Positions 44,183-54,231 of a stretch of 64,000 nucleotides of DNA are shown here, piece by piece. The number at the start of each line of letters is the position of its first letter. Position 1 is the stretch's first letter. The notes under the pieces are model-generated. The model had not been told where the DNA came from. It made no database searches and saw only the letters and a list, made by a program, of their open reading frames with translations. The translations under genes were made by a program, and so were the position numbers. The stretch lies in contig NZ_CP029556.1 in the NCBI RefSeq assembly GCF_003293695.1, forward strand, positions 2,490,001 through 2,554,000, in the 5' to 3' direction. The stretch comes from Lysobacter oculi. GTDB taxonomy: Bacteria > Pseudomonadota > Gammaproteobacteria > Xanthomonadales > Xanthomonadaceae.

Positions 44183-45460
44183 ATGGACGCCAGGCAGTCA
44201 TCGAAATTGCAGCAATCCCGGCCCGCTGGGGCATACGGTTTAACGCCTCAGCAAAGCGTCGACCTGATCGTCCGGACGGCGCTTGAGTATGGAATTTCGG
44301 ATCAGCGGCAGATCGCGTACATGCTCGCTTCCGCGCAACATGAGAGTGATCAGTTCAGAACCGCCCGGGAGTATGGCGGTCCCCGGCAGGCCATTGTCAG
44401 GGGCTATGGCGGTGGTCGGAACTACTTCGGCCGTGGCTATGTACAGGTCACCCATGATCATCGCTATGCGGCGATGGACCGTGCACTTGAGCTCGGAGGA
44501 CGCGTGATCGCCAATCCCGATGTGGTCGCCACTGATCCGCACATAGGTGCGCAATCTTTGGTGGTCGGCATGATGCGTGGCCTGTTCACGGGCAAGTCTC
44601 TGCACAGCTACGTCGGTGGCCAGCAAACTGACTATGTCAATGCACGACGCACCGTCAATGGAACCGACAAGGCGGCGTTGATTGCCGGCTACGTGTTGAG
44701 TTGGGAGAAAAAGTTGCCCTCCATCGTGACGCGTCTGGAGCAGGAAGGCCTTGAGCGACGTCCCATGCCCGGCAATACAACCCTTGCTGATGGAAAGATC
44801 GGGCCGGGTGACCGGGGTTATGAGGTGCAGCAATTGCAGGTGAGGCTTGGTGAGTTGGGTCTGCGGGGTGCTTCGGGGAAGCGCGTTACTACAGACGGAG
44901 TGTTCTCGGCTGAGACTGCGCATGCATTGAAGACTTTCCAGGCACGCACGGGCATTGGTCACGATGGAGTTGCGGATGCGCAGACGCTCATGGCGCTTGG
45001 TCTTGAGCACCTCGCTCCGTCACGGGGTTTGCCCCAGTCAGTGAAATCGGCCGCATCTGGTTTTTCCCCATCAGATCAACGCCTGCAAGGGAAGCTGGAT
45101 GCGTGCGTGAAAGCGCTTGATCATGAAGCTGGCAAGCGCTGGGATGAATCGAGTGGACGAGTAAGTGCGGCTGCTTTCCTTGAAGCAAAGCGTCATGGTT
45201 TCAGCGCGCAGGATGACTTCAGGCTGGTGTTGAGTCAGCGAACTGAAACGCATAGGGAAGGTGATTTCGTCTGCCTCCTGCGCGTAGGGCCGTCGATGTC
45301 TTCAGATCCCGCAGCCAACCGCATCCGCATCGCGATGAACGACGCTCTGTCCAATCCATCTCTGCCTGAGATGGCGCTGAGTGGAGTGGAAAATGGGCCG
45401 CAAACTCAGGCTGTGCAGGCGTCAATTCAACTCAATCAAACAGGCGTATTGAAGCGATAG
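44183..45460 (+). CDS. Predicted antibacterial T4SS effector: GH19 muramidase, PG-binding domain, XVIPCD
   Basis: A 425-aa product from the ATG at 44183, with GGAGG upstream. Residues about 20-190 form a GH19 chitinase/lysozyme domain with the catalytic Glu54 (ASAQHESDQF) and the GRGYVQVTHDHRY segment. Residues about 207-275 are a peptidoglycan-binding domain (GDRGYEVQQLQVRLGELG). From about 291 a region ending in Gln-rich sequence (SPSDQRLQGKLDACVKALDH; FVCLLRVGPS) fits the Xanthomonadales VirD4-interacting domain, which directs effectors to the killing T4SS. No signal peptide is present, as expected for T4SS substrates. Length and layout match XAC2609. No secretion-system genes are in the window. 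Confidence 0.82.
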   Translation: MDARQSSKLQQSRPAGAYGLTPQQSVDLIVRTALEYGISDQRQIAYMLASAQHESDQFRTAREYGGPRQAIVRGYGGGRNYFGRGYVQVTHDHRYAAMDRALELGGRVIANPDVVATDPHIGAQSLVVGMMRGLFTGKSLHSYVGGQQTDYVNARRTVNGTDKAALIAGYVLSWEKKLPSIVTRLEQEGLERRPMPGNTTLADGKIGPGDRGYEVQQLQVRLGELGLRGASGKRVTTDGVFSAETAHALKTFQARTGIGHDGVADAQTLMALGLEHLAPSRGLPQSVKSAASGFSPSDQRLQGKLDACVKALDHEAGKRWDESSGRVSAAAFLEAKRHGFSAQDDFRLVLSQRTETHREGDFVCLLRVGPSMSSDPAANRIRIAMNDALSNPSLPEMALSGVENGPQTQAVQASIQLNQTGVLKR

Positions 45461-45492
45461 ACCGGTTCAGTGCCATTTATCACGCGATCCGC

Positions 45493-46773
45493 TCAACGCC
45501 CCAACGCCCGCCATCCGATATCACTGCGATGGAATTCGCCTTCCCATTGGATGCCATCCACTGCCGCGTAGGCGGCGCGTTGCGCGTCGCCCACGGTGTT
45601 GCCGAGTGCGCAGGCGCAGAGCACGCGGCCGCCGCTGGTGACCACGTTGCCCTGGCCGTCGAAACCGGTGCCGGCGTGGAAAACCTTGCTGTCCGGCGGC
45701 AGCGCCGCATCCAGGCCATGGATGACATCGCCGGTGCGCGGCGTGTCGGGATAGTGCTGCGCGGCCATCACCACGCCGAGCGAACTCTGCGGGTTCCACT
45801 GCACATGTGTCTCGTGCAGGCGGGCATCGATCGCGGCTTCGACCAGATCGACCAGGTCGCTGTCGAGCCGCAGCATCACCGGCTGGGTTTCCGGGTCGCC
45901 GAAGCGCACATTGAATTCGATGACTTTCGGTGCGCCGCTGGCATCGATCATCAGCCCGGCGTAGAGGAAGCCGGTGAACGGGATGCCGTCGGCGATCATG
46001 CCTTCGACGGTCGGGTTGACGATCTCGCGCATCACCCGTGCGTGCACGTCGGGCGTCACCACCGGGGCCGGTGAGTACGCGCCCATGCCGCCGGTGTTGG
46101 GGCCGGTGTCGCCGTCGCCGACGCGCTTGTGGTCCTGCGACGTCGCCATCGGCAACGCGGTCCTGCCATCGACCATGGAGATGAAGCTGGCTTCCTCACC
46201 GTCGAGGAATTCCTCCACCACCACGCGCGAGCCGGCGGCGCCGAACGCGTTGCCGGCGAGCATGTCGCGCACCGCGGCTTCGGCTTCGGGCAACTTCATC
46301 GCCACGATCACGCCCTTGCCGGCGGCCAGGCCATCGGCCTTGATGACGATCGGCGCGCCCTTCGCACGCACGTCGGCCAGCGCCGCCTCGACATCGGTAT
46401 GCACCGCGTAATGCGCGGTCGGGATGCCGTGGCGGGCGAGGAAGTCCTTCGCGTACGCCTTGCTGCCTTCCAGCTGCGCGGCGGCGGCGGTGGGGCCGAA
46501 GATGCGCAGGCCTTCGGCGCGGAAACGGTCGACCACGCCGGCCACCAGCGGGGCTTCCGGGCCGACCACAGTCATCGCGACGCCTTCGGCGCGCACCAGC
46601 TTGAGCAGGCCATCGATGTCGGTCGCGTTGACCGCGACGTTGCGGCAGCCCGGCTCGCGCGCTGTGCCGGCATTGCCGGGCGCGACGATCACTTCATCGA
46701 CGCGCGGCGAACGCGCGAGCTTCCAGGCGAGGGCGTGTTCGCGGCCGCCGGAGCCGATGACGAGGATTTTCAT
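45493..46773 (-). CDS. purD: Phosphoribosylamine-glycine ligase
   Basis: A 426-aa ATP-grasp enzyme ([54 protein letters not shown]). It makes glycinamide ribonucleotide, the second step of purine synthesis. The length is standard. It begins 7 bp after the purH stop codon and ends the operon, convergent with the effector gene. Confidence 0.97.
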   Translation of the reverse strand: MKILVIGSGGREHALAWKLARSPRVDEVIVAPGNAGTAREPGCRNVAVNATDIDGLLKLVRAEGVAMTVVGPEAPLVAGVVDRFRAEGLRIFGPTAAAAQLEGSKAYAKDFLARHGIPTAHYAVHTDVEAALADVRAKGAPIVIKADGLAAGKGVIVAMKLPEAEAAVRDMLAGNAFGAAGSRVVVEEFLDGEEASFISMVDGRTALPMATSQDHKRVGDGDTGPNTGGMGAYSPAPVVTPDVHARVMREIVNPTVEGMIADGIPFTGFLYAGLMIDASGAPKVIEFNVRFGDPETQPVMLRLDSDLVDLVEAAIDARLHETHVQWNPQSSLGVVMAAQHYPDTPRTGDVIHGLDAALPPDSKVFHAGTGFDGQGNVVTSGGRVLCACALGNTVGDAQRAAYAAVDGIQWEGEFHRSDIGWRALGR

Positions 46774-46780
46774 GCGTACC

Positions 46781-48370
46781 TCAGTGCCTGAAGTGGCGGA
46801 TGCCGGTGAACACCATCGCCAGACCGTGCTCGTCGGCGGCGGCGATCACTTCGCTGTCGCGCATCGAGCCGCCGGGCTGGATCACCGCGCTGATGCCGGC
46901 GGCCGCGGCTGCATCGATGCCATCGCGGAACGGGAAGAAGGCGTCGCTCGCCATCACCGAGCCCGGCACCGACAGGCCGGCTTCCTCGGCCTTCAAACCA
47001 GCGATCTTCGCGCTGACCACGCGCGACATCTGCCCGGCACCGACGCCGATGGTGCGGCCGTCCTTCGCATAGACGATCGCGTTGGACTTGACGTACTTGG
47101 CCACGCGCCAGGCGAACATCAGGTCGTCCATCTGCTTGTCGGTGGGCGCGAGTTTCGTCACCACCTTCAGGTCTTCGCGGCGGATCTCGTGGTCGTCCGC
47201 GCTCTGCATCAACAGGCCGGAACCGACGCGCTTGACGTCGATGAAGCCGGGGCTGCGCGCGGCCAGCGGGATGCGCAGCACGCGCACGTTGGCCTTCTTC
47301 TTCGCGTAGTCCAGCGCGGCCTCGTCGTAGTCGGGCGCGATCAGCACTTCGACGAACTGGCGGTCGAGGATCGCCTTCGCCGTCGCGCCATCCAGCTTCA
47401 CGTTGAAGGCGATGATGCCGCCGAATGCGCTGGTCGGGTCGGTGGCGTAGGCGAGTTCGTAGGCGTCGCCCGGGGCCACGCCGACCGCCACGCCGCACGG
47501 GTTGGCGTGCTTGACGATCACGCAGGCCGGCGCGTCGAACTGGCGCACGCATTCCCACGCGGCATCGGCATCGGCCAGGTTATTGAAGCTGAGTTCCTTG
47601 CCCTGCAGCTGGGTGAAGGTGGCGAGCGAACCCGGCGCCGGCTGCAGGTCGCGGTAGAACGCCGCCTGCTGGTGCGGGTTCTCGCCGTAGCGCAGGTCCA
47701 TGACCTTGATGAAGTTGCCGTTGGTCTGGCTCGGGAAGCTGGTCACCTCGCCGCCATCGCCGAGCGAGGACAGCAGGTCGCTGATGCGGGCGTCGTACTG
47801 GGCGACGTTGTTGAACGCGGCGACCGACAGCTGCCAGCGCGTGCGGCCGGTGAGCGCGCCATCGTTCGATTGCATCTCTTCGATGATCGCGCCGTACTGC
47901 GAGGGATCGGTGGCGACGGCGACGCGGGCGAAGTTCTTCGCCGCCGAACGCAGCATCGCCGGGCCGCCGATGTCGATGTTCTCGATGAGCGTGTCGAAGG
48001 TGACGCCCGGCCTGCGCGAGACCGCTTCGAATGGATACAGGTTGAGCACCAGCAGGTCGATCGGCGCGATGTGGTGCTCGGCCATGATGTCGTCGTCGAT
48101 GCCGGCGCGGCCCAGCAGGCCGCCGTGGACCTTGGGATGCAGCGTCTTGACCCGGCCGTCCATCATCTCGGGGAAGCCGGTCAGGTCGCTGACGTCCTGC
48201 ACGTCCAGCCCGGCCTCGCGCAGCGCCTTGGCGGTGCCGCCGGTGGACACCAACGCGACGCCCTGCGCGGCCAGCGCCTGCGCCAGTTCGACCAGGCCGG
48301 TCTTGTCGGAAACGGAAAGGAGCGCGCGGCGGATGCGGCGGGTGTCGCCGAAGACGGGTTGCAGGGACAT
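46781..48370 (-). CDS. purH: Bifunctional AICAR transformylase/IMP cyclohydrolase
   Basis: 529 aa. The N-terminal MGS-like cyclohydrolase domain ([31 protein letters not shown]) is followed by the transformylase domain, which contains [11 protein letters not shown] (catalytic Lys-His) and a C-terminal [20 protein letters not shown]. It performs the last two steps of IMP synthesis. It stands between fis and purD on the same strand. Confidence 0.97.
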   Translation of the reverse strand: MSLQPVFGDTRRIRRALLSVSDKTGLVELAQALAAQGVALVSTGGTAKALREAGLDVQDVSDLTGFPEMMDGRVKTLHPKVHGGLLGRAGIDDDIMAEHHIAPIDLLVLNLYPFEAVSRRPGVTFDTLIENIDIGGPAMLRSAAKNFARVAVATDPSQYGAIIEEMQSNDGALTGRTRWQLSVAAFNNVAQYDARISDLLSSLGDGGEVTSFPSQTNGNFIKVMDLRYGENPHQQAAFYRDLQPAPGSLATFTQLQGKELSFNNLADADAAWECVRQFDAPACVIVKHANPCGVAVGVAPGDAYELAYATDPTSAFGGIIAFNVKLDGATAKAILDRQFVEVLIAPDYDEAALDYAKKKANVRVLRIPLAARSPGFIDVKRVGSGLLMQSADDHEIRREDLKVVTKLAPTDKQMDDLMFAWRVAKYVKSNAIVYAKDGRTIGVGAGQMSRVVSAKIAGLKAEEAGLSVPGSVMASDAFFPFRDGIDAAAAAGISAVIQPGGSMRDSEVIAAADEHGLAMVFTGIRHFRH

Positions 48371-48426
48371 AGCGGCCGGGTGCGGTGGAAAGCGCGAATT
48401 ATAGGGCCCCGGCCCGGGCCGGCCGC

Positions 48427-48678
48427 TCAGTCGATGCCGTATTCGCGCAGCTTGCGGCGCAGCGTGGCGCGGTGGATGCCGAGCAGGTCGGCGGCGCGGC
48501 TCTGGTTGCCTTCGCAGTGGTTGAGCACCTCGACGAACAGCGGGACTTCGACTTCGCGCAACACCACCTCGTGCAGGTTGTTGACGCCGCAGCCATCGAG
48601 ATCACCCAGATAGCGGCGGATGGATTGCGAGACATGCTCACGCAGTGGCGTGTGCATCAAGGCTGTTCGGTTCGGCAC
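48427..48678 (-). CDS. fis: Fis-family DNA-binding protein
   Basis: 83 aa from the GTG at 48678 (an ATG at 48657 would shorten it by seven residues). The C-terminal helix-turn-helix is intact ([28 protein letters not shown]), as is the helix before it (PLFVEVLNH). Fis bends DNA and regulates growth-phase genes. It lies 56 bp upstream of purH, an order common to xanthomonads, so it is likely cotranscribed with purHD. Confidence 0.9.
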   Translation of the reverse strand: MPNRTALMHTPLREHVSQSIRRYLGDLDGCGVNNLHEVVLREVEVPLFVEVLNHCEGNQSRAADLLGIHRATLRRKLREYGID

Positions 48679-48774
48679 GGTTGGCTCACTTCCCCTTGAG
48701 CCGCCGGCATGCGGGAAACGCCGGCGGGCGCGCAGTCTAGCGCGCGTCGCGGGCGGTTGCGCTGAATGGGCCGG

Positions 48775-49326
48775 TCAGCGCGCGGCGGCGCGATGCGGCC
48801 GGAACGCGAAGTGGAACGCGACGGCGGCGCGGTCGGGTTCGCGCACGGCGAACTGCACGCTGGCGGTCTGGCCGGCACCGATCAGGGGCGGATGCTCGGC
48901 ATCCAGGTAGTCCGAAGGCGCCAATGCGCGACGCGCGAGCGGCTGGCCGTTGGCATCGGACAACGTGAGCACCAGGTCCGGCCAGGCCTGCGGCCACGGC
49001 GCGTCGTTGCGGAAGCCGGCCTGCACGCGCAGCGCGCCGGGCACCGACGCATCGGCGTGCACATCGTGTTCGAGCATGCGGAAGGCGGCCATGTCCTGCC
49101 AGGTCGGCAATGTGCAGCCGAGCAAGGCGCAGGCGCTGTCGGCCAACGGCCGCGTGCGTGCATCGGCAGCGAGCGATGCGCGGCCGGCGACCAGCAGCAT
49201 CGTGGCCAGCGTCACCAGCAACACGCCGCAGGCCAGCCAGGTCCATTTGCCGGCACGCGCCTGGGTAGCGCGGCTGGCGGCGAAGCTGGGGGTATCGAGC
49301 GTGGATGCAGCGGTGTCGTCGGCCAT
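48775..49326 (-). CDS. DUF3426 membrane protein
   Basis: 183 aa: one membrane helix (WLACGVLLVTLATMLLVAGR) and a C-terminal domain with the DUF3426 pattern (LLGCTLPTWQDMAAFRMLEHDV; FRNDAPWPQAWPDLVLTLSDANG). The N-terminal zinc ribbon found in longer homologues is absent from this frame. The function is unknown. It starts 9 bp after prmA and is followed by fis after 96 bp. Confidence 0.82.
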   Translation of the reverse strand: MADDTAASTLDTPSFAASRATQARAGKWTWLACGVLLVTLATMLLVAGRASLAADARTRPLADSACALLGCTLPTWQDMAAFRMLEHDVHADASVPGALRVQAGFRNDAPWPQAWPDLVLTLSDANGQPLARRALAPSDYLDAEHPPLIGAGQTASVQFAVREPDRAAVAFHFAFRPHRAAAR

Positions 49327-49335
49327 GGGCGGAGC

Positions 49336-50256
49336 TTAACCGCGGCGACGCCCGCTGATCCGCACCCAGTCGTCCTGCCGCGCGACTTCCAGCCGGTCGA
49401 ACCACGGCGCATAGCGCAGCAGCAGTTCGTCCTCCTGGCCGTGCAGGATGCCGGACATCGCCAGCCAGCCATCGGGCGCGACCTGCGCGCTGATCGTTTC
49501 GGCCAGCGCGTCGAGCGCGGAGGCGAGGATGTTGGCGACCACCACCGGATAGGTGCGCGCCGGCGCATCGGCGGGCAGGTGGACCGTGATGCGCTCGGCC
49601 AGCCCGTTGCGTTCGGCGTTGTCGGTGGTGGCGATGACGGCCTGCGGATCGTTGTCGATGCCGACCGCATGACGCGCACCCAGCTTCAACGCGGCCAGCG
49701 CGAGGATGCCGCTGCCGCAGCCGAAGTCGAGGACGTCGGCATCGGCCAGCACGCCTTCGGCGGCCAGCGTGTCCAGCCATTCAAGGCACAGCGCCGTGGT
49801 CGGATGGGTGCCGGAGCCGAAGGCCAGGCCGGGATCGAGCCGCACCACCGCCGCGTCTTCGACCAGTGCCTCCACCGGCAATTCGTGGTTCCACGGCACG
49901 ATGAACGTGCGCGCGCCGAAACGCATCGGCTGGAACTGGTCCAGCCAGGCGCGTTCCCAGTCCTGGTCCTCGACGGTCTCAAGCTGTGCCATCGACCAGT
50001 CCAGCGCGACATCGCCCGAGCGCAGCTCCGACAGCAGCCATTCGCCGTCGGTGTCGCCGTCGAACAGCGCGGTCAGCACCATCTGCCGCCACAGTGGCGT
50101 CTCGCCGACGCCGGGCTCGAAGATCGCGGTTTCGTCCGGCGTCTCGGCATCGGCATCGGCCAGCGTCACCGACAACGCGCCGGCATCCTCCAGCACCGCT
50201 TCGTAACGCGGGTGTTCCGCCTGCGAGACCGGCAGGGTGAGTTGCAGCCAGGCCAT
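49336..50256 (-). CDS. prmA: Ribosomal protein L11 methyltransferase
   Basis: 306 aa. The N-terminal substrate-recognition domain begins [19 protein letters not shown]; the class I SAM methyltransferase core contains [34 protein letters not shown] and [10 protein letters not shown]. It trimethylates ribosomal protein L11. Its start codon overlaps the accC stop by one base (TGATG), so it is translationally coupled. Confidence 0.95.
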   Translation of the reverse strand: MAWLQLTLPVSQAEHPRYEAVLEDAGALSVTLADADAETPDETAIFEPGVGETPLWRQMVLTALFDGDTDGEWLLSELRSGDVALDWSMAQLETVEDQDWERAWLDQFQPMRFGARTFIVPWNHELPVEALVEDAAVVRLDPGLAFGSGTHPTTALCLEWLDTLAAEGVLADADVLDFGCGSGILALAALKLGARHAVGIDNDPQAVIATTDNAERNGLAERITVHLPADAPARTYPVVVANILASALDALAETISAQVAPDGWLAMSGILHGQEDELLLRYAPWFDRLEVARQDDWVRISGRRRG

Positions 50257-51623
50257 CAGGCCAACTTCAACGAGCGTTCCTTGCTCTCGGCAAGACGCTT
50301 TTCGAGGTAGTGGATGTTCTGCCCGCCGGCGGCGAAACCGGCATCGGCCAGGATGCGCTGCTGCAGCGGGATGTTGGTCTTGATGCCGTCCACCACCATC
50401 TCGCTCAGCGCCACGCGCATGCGGCAGATCGCCTGTTCGCGGGTCGCGCCGTGCACGATCAGCTTGCCGATCATCGAGTCGTAGTTCGGCGGCACGCGAT
50501 AGCCCTCGTACACATGTGAATCCACGCGCACGCCGGGGCCGCCGGCGGAGTGGAAATGCGTCACCAGGCCGGGCGAGGGCATGAAGGTGTCGGAGTCTTC
50601 CGCATTGATGCGGCATTCGATGGCGTGGCCGGTCAGCACCACGTCGCTCTGCTTGATCGACAGCTTGCGGCCGGCGGCGATCAGCAGCTGCTCGCGCACC
50701 AGGTCGATGCCGGTGACCATCTCCGTCACCGGGTGTTCCACCTGGATGCGGGTGTTCATTTCGATGAAGTAGAAGCGGCCGTTCTCGTACAGGAACTCGA
50801 AGGTGCCGGCGCCGCGGTAGCCGATGCGGATGCAGGCTTCCACGCAGACCTTGCCGATCTCCTCGCGCTGCTCGGGCGTGATGCCGGGCGCGGGTGCTTC
50901 CTCCACCACCTTCTGGTGCCGGCGCTGCATCGAACAGTCGCGCTCGCCCAGGTGGATGGCATTGCCCTGGCCGTCGGCGAGCACCTGGATCTCCACGTGG
51001 CGCGGGTTCTCCAGGAACTTCTCCATGTAGACCATGGCGTTGCCGAACGCGGCCTTGGCCTCGCTCTGGGTGGTGGCGATGGCGTTGAGCAGGTTGGCCT
51101 CGGTGTGGACCACGCGCATGCCGCGCCCGCCGCCGCCGCCGGCTGCCTTGACGATGACCGGGTAGCCGATCTCGCGGGCGATGCGGATGTTCTCCTCGCC
51201 ATCCTCGCCCAGCGGCCCGCCGGAACCGGGCACGCAGGGCACGCCGGCCGCCTGCATGGCGCGGATCGCCTCCACCTTGTCGCCCATCAGGCGGATGGTG
51301 TCGGCCTTGGGCCCGATGAAGACGAAGCCGGACTGCTCCACACGCTCGGCGAAGTCGGCGTTCTCGGACAGGAAGCCGTAGCCGGGGTGGATGGCCTGCG
51401 CGTCGGTGACTTCGGCGGCGGCGATGATCGCCGGCATGTTGAGGTAGCTGTCCACCGACGGCGCCGGGCCGATGCAGACGGATTCATCCGCCATGGCCAC
51501 GTGCTTGAGGTTGCGGTCCACGGTGGAATGCACCGCGACCGTGCGGATGCCGAGCGCCTGGCAGGCGCGGACGATGCGCAGCGCGATTTCGCCCCGGTTG
51601 GCGATGACGACCTTGTCGAGCAT
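50256..51623 (-). CDS. accC: Acetyl-CoA carboxylase, biotin carboxylase subunit
   Basis: 455 aa from the ATG at 51623 ([20 protein letters not shown]); two codons upstream another ATG is possible. It is an ATP-grasp enzyme with the glycine-rich loop [15 protein letters not shown] and the catalytic stretch [20 protein letters not shown]. It carboxylates biotin on AccB, the first step of fatty-acid synthesis. It starts 10 bp after accB. Confidence 0.97.
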   Translation of the reverse strand: MLDKVVIANRGEIALRIVRACQALGIRTVAVHSTVDRNLKHVAMADESVCIGPAPSVDSYLNMPAIIAAAEVTDAQAIHPGYGFLSENADFAERVEQSGFVFIGPKADTIRLMGDKVEAIRAMQAAGVPCVPGSGGPLGEDGEENIRIAREIGYPVIVKAAGGGGGRGMRVVHTEANLLNAIATTQSEAKAAFGNAMVYMEKFLENPRHVEIQVLADGQGNAIHLGERDCSMQRRHQKVVEEAPAPGITPEQREEIGKVCVEACIRIGYRGAGTFEFLYENGRFYFIEMNTRIQVEHPVTEMVTGIDLVREQLLIAAGRKLSIKQSDVVLTGHAIECRINAEDSDTFMPSPGLVTHFHSAGGPGVRVDSHVYEGYRVPPNYDSMIGKLIVHGATREQAICRMRVALSEMVVDGIKTNIPLQQRILADAGFAAGGQNIHYLEKRLAESKERSLKLA

Positions 51624-51633
51624 CGGCATGGGC

Positions 51634-52107
51634 TCAGCCGATCACGAACAGCGGCTGGTCGAATTCCACCGGCTGGCCGCTCTCGCACTGGATGGCGAGC
51701 ACGGTGCCGGCGGTTTCGGCCTCGATGGGATTGAACATCTTCATCGCCTCGATGATGCCCAGCGTGTCGCCGACCTTGACCGACTGGCCGACGGTGACGA
51801 AGGCCGGCTTGTCCGGCGCCGGCGACGCATAGAAGGTGCCGACCATCGGTGCGCGCACCACCGTGCCTGCCGGCAGGTCCGGACCGGGGCGCGGGCTGCC
51901 GCCGGTGGCGGCCTCAACCGGCGAGCTCATCGGCATCGGCGCGGCGGCGACTGGCGCGGGCGCGGCGACGTAGGTCGGGGTCGGCATCGCCACCGTGCCG
52001 CCGTTGCGCGACAGGCGGACGGACTCCTCGCCCTCCTTGATCTCGATTTCGTTGAGGTTGGATTCTTCCAGCAGGTCGATCAGCTTCTTGATCTTGCGCA
52101 GGTCCAT
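51634..52107 (-). CDS. accB: Biotin carboxyl carrier protein
   Basis: 157 aa from the ATG at 52107 ([20 protein letters not shown]). A Pro/Ala-rich linker (about 45-80) leads to the biotinyl domain with the target Lys123 in EAMKM. The open frame extends upstream to 52176, but that part has no sequence resembling AccB. It follows aroQ by 19 bp and precedes accC. Confidence 0.96.
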   Translation of the reverse strand: MDLRKIKKLIDLLEESNLNEIEIKEGEESVRLSRNGGTVAMPTPTYVAAPAPVAAAPMPMSSPVEAATGGSPRPGPDLPAGTVVRAPMVGTFYASPAPDKPAFVTVGQSVKVGDTLGIIEAMKMFNPIEAETAGTVLAIQCESGQPVEFDQPLFVIG

Positions 52108-52126
52108 GGCGTCTCTCGTGGGGGCT

Positions 52127-52579
52127 TTATGGGGAGGAAGGGGCGGCCAGCGTGGCACGCGCCCTGTCGAAGGCATGCAGGTAGCCGTCCGCGCCGAAGC
52201 CAGCGATCACCGCCTGCGCCACGTCGCTGAAATAGCTGTGGTGGCGGAAGGGTTCGCGGGCATGCGGGTTGGACAGGTGGATTTCGATGAAGGGCAGGCC
52301 GACCGCCGCCAGCGCGTCGCGCAGGGCGACCGAGGTGTGGGTGAAGGCGGCCGGGTTGATCAGGATGTAGCTGGTGCCGTCGTGGGCGGCGGCCTGGACG
52401 CGCTCGACCAGCACGTGTTCGGCGTTGGATTGCAGGCAATCGATGGCGATGCCGGCCTGTTCCGCGCGTTCGCGCAGCGCGGCGTCGATCTCGGCCAGCG
52501 TGGTGGTGCCGTAGACCGAGGGCTCGCGGCTGCCGAGCAGGTTGAGGTTGGGGCCGTGCAATACCAGCAGTCGGCGCAT
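52127..52579 (-). CDS. aroQ: Type II 3-dehydroquinate dehydratase
   Basis: 150 aa from the ATG at 52579 ([20 protein letters not shown]). The catalytic Tyr23 is in SVYG, with [17 protein letters not shown] and [17 protein letters not shown] completing the dodecameric type II fold. It acts in the shikimate pathway. It is the first gene of the aroQ-accB-accC-prmA unit; an in-frame ATG at 52597 is an alternative start. Confidence 0.95.
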   Translation of the reverse strand: MRRLLVLHGPNLNLLGSREPSVYGTTTLAEIDAALRERAEQAGIAIDCLQSNAEHVLVERVQAAAHDGTSYILINPAAFTHTSVALRDALAAVGLPFIEIHLSNPHAREPFRHHSYFSDVAQAVIAGFGADGYLHAFDRARATLAAPSSP

Positions 52580-52710
52580 CGTCCCGTTCCGGGCCATCAG
52601 GAGGCGGCAGTGTGAGTGATGTCGATGATGCTGTCCAGATCGCCGATGTTGGGCGAAATTCAAGCAAATGTTTGAGTGGCGGTGCCGCGGCGGGATTCGA
52701 CATCGGCCCA

Positions 52711-52740
52711 AAAGAAACGGCCCGCCGGAGGGCGGGCCGT
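52711..52740 (-). terminator. Terminator of the roadblock gene
   Basis: Minus strand: ACGGCCCGCC, loop CTCC, GGCGGGCCGT, then TTCTTT. It is located 27 bases after the stop at 52767. Confidence 0.85.
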
Positions 52741-52766
52741 CGATACGCCGTGGAAGGCGCGACCGG

Positions 52767-53129
52767 TCAGACGGACAGGTCCTTCTCGACGTCGGCGGTC
52801 TTCATGCGGGCCAGGGCCAGGTTGGCGCGGTCCTTCAGCAGCACGACGTAGATGAACAGGCCTTCGCGGGCCTTCATCGGGCGGATGATGTGGTACTGGC
52901 TGGTCAGGGTGATGAGGATGTCCTCGATCCCCTCGCCCTTCAGGCCCAGCGACTTCATGGTCTTCATCTTGGCGCGCACCACTTCGGTATTGCCGGCGCC
53001 GGCGAGGTCGAGGTCGATGCCCGAGCCGGCCTTGCCGAGCACGAGGCCGCTGTTGGCGTCGACGAGGGCGGCGGCGACGCAGCCGTCGATGCTCATGAGG
53101 TTGGCGAGCGAGTCCTGGATATTGGCCAT
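52767..53129 (-). CDS. Roadblock/LC7 domain protein (MglB-like), second copy
   Basis: 120 aa: [40 protein letters not shown] and [18 protein letters not shown] follow the five-strand roadblock fold. Roadblock proteins act as GTPase-activating or scaffold partners of small GTPases of the MglA class, one of which is encoded just upstream. It ends the operon with a strong terminator. Confidence 0.85.
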   Translation of the reverse strand: MANIQDSLANLMSIDGCVAAALVDANSGLVLGKAGSGIDLDLAGAGNTEVVRAKMKTMKSLGLKGEGIEDILITLTSQYHIIRPMKAREGLFIYVVLLKDRANLALARMKTADVEKDLSV

Positions 53130-53234
53130 TTTTGAGTCCTTTTTGGTTGGATTGGAACGGGAAACGGGTCGGCACCGGGGAGAGGGAAGGGAACGACGCT
53201 CGATGCCCGCGCGCGTCCGCTTTTTCGAAAGGGG

Positions 53235-53675
53235 TCAGCCGGCGATGAAGGCCGCTTCGGACAGGGCCTGGGCGCAGTAGCGCGCCTGGGCGGAGACGAT
53301 GCCGACGTTGGCCTCGTGGTTGGCGGCGGTCAGCAGCACCATGCGGTTGCCGGGCGCGGGCAGGCGCTGGACCACGGCGATGCCGGTGGCGGTGGAGATC
53401 AGCACGTCGCGGAAATTCTCCTGGCCCAGTTCCTTGCCGAGGGTCTCGCCCAGCCCGCAGACCGAGCCGGTGATGGCGGCCAGCCGCGAGGCGTTCACTT
53501 CGCGCATGGTCTGCACGCAGGCCAGCTGCATGCCGTCCAGGGTGGACAGGACCATGCAGTAGGCGCCCGGGATGGAGTCGATGGCGTCGCGCATGCGCTG
53601 CAGGCATTCGGCCTCGCGCGCGAGCGGGAAGTACTTGGCCCAGCGGCGCTGGTCGGTTTGGGCGTCATGCGGCAT
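53235..53675 (-). CDS. Roadblock/LC7-like domain protein, first copy
   Basis: 146 aa from the ATG at 53675 (MPHDAQTDQRRWAKYFPLAR). A helical start is followed by a roadblock-like domain (AIDSIPGAYCMVLSTLDGMQ; ITGSVCGLGETLGKE; ISTATGIAVVQRLPAPGNRM). It overlaps the end of the GTPase gene by 11 bases, so it is translationally coupled. It probably regulates the GTPase. Confidence 0.78.
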   Translation of the reverse strand: MPHDAQTDQRRWAKYFPLAREAECLQRMRDAIDSIPGAYCMVLSTLDGMQLACVQTMREVNASRLAAITGSVCGLGETLGKELGQENFRDVLISTATGIAVVQRLPAPGNRMVLLTAANHEANVGIVSAQARYCAQALSEAAFIAG

Positions 53676-54231
53676 GGCTGGCTCCGGGGGCGGGGGCAAG
53701 GACTTCGAGCAGCAGGTTGAGCGCGTACAGCACGTCGCGCCGCTGGCGGGGGTCGATCTCCAGCACCGGCATGTCATGGCCGCGCTCGCGCACGTGCCGG
53801 GCGAAGTGCTGAGTGGAATAGTCGTGGGTGGCCTGGTCGACGTGGGTGACGACCAGCAGGCTGGTGGTGCTGCGCAGGGTCTCGGCGAAGCTGTCCAGAT
53901 AGCCGTCCAGCTCCTGCAGCGGCGCCGGGTGGCGGGCGTCCAGGAAGAACAGCGCGCCGATGGCGCCGTCGGAGATCATCGGCCAGATGAACTCGAAGCG
54001 GCCCTGGCCGGGCACGCCGTACAGGCGCACCACGTCGCCGCCATCGAGCGTCATCTCGCCGAAGTCCAGCGCCACGGTGGTCAGGCGGCTTTCGTCGGAG
54101 GCGGGCACGTCGGTGCTGACCGGCGGCAGGTCGCTGATCGCCTTGATCGCGGTGGACTTGCCGGCGCCGGGCGGGCCGACGAACACGATCTTGAGGTCGC
54201 GGTCTTCGCCGGTATGGATGTCCATGTTCAT
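53665..54231 (-). CDS. MglA-type small GTPase
   Basis: 188 aa from the ATG at 54231. The P-loop GPPGAGKST spans residues 19-27 (Lys25). The switch-II region reads GVPGQGRFEF, like the VPGQ of MglA, and the base-recognition motif is THVDQA in place of NKxD. It lies between a larger protein of unknown function and two roadblock proteins. In other bacteria such switches set cell polarity of motility systems; that role here is inference. The frame is open upstream into the preceding gene (see that entry). Confidence 0.85.
   Translation of the reverse strand: MNMDIHTGEDRDLKIVFVGPPGAGKSTAIKAISDLPPVSTDVPASDESRLTTVALDFGEMTLDGGDVVRLYGVPGQGRFEFIWPMISDGAIGALFFLDARHPAPLQELDGYLDSFAETLRSTTSLLVVTHVDQATHDYSTQHFARHVRERGHDMPVLEIDPRQRRDVLYALNLLLEVLAPAPGASHAA

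Noticed and set aside
46424..48613. 729-aa plus-strand frame
   Set aside because: Antisense to purD, purH and fis, all of which are clear genes.
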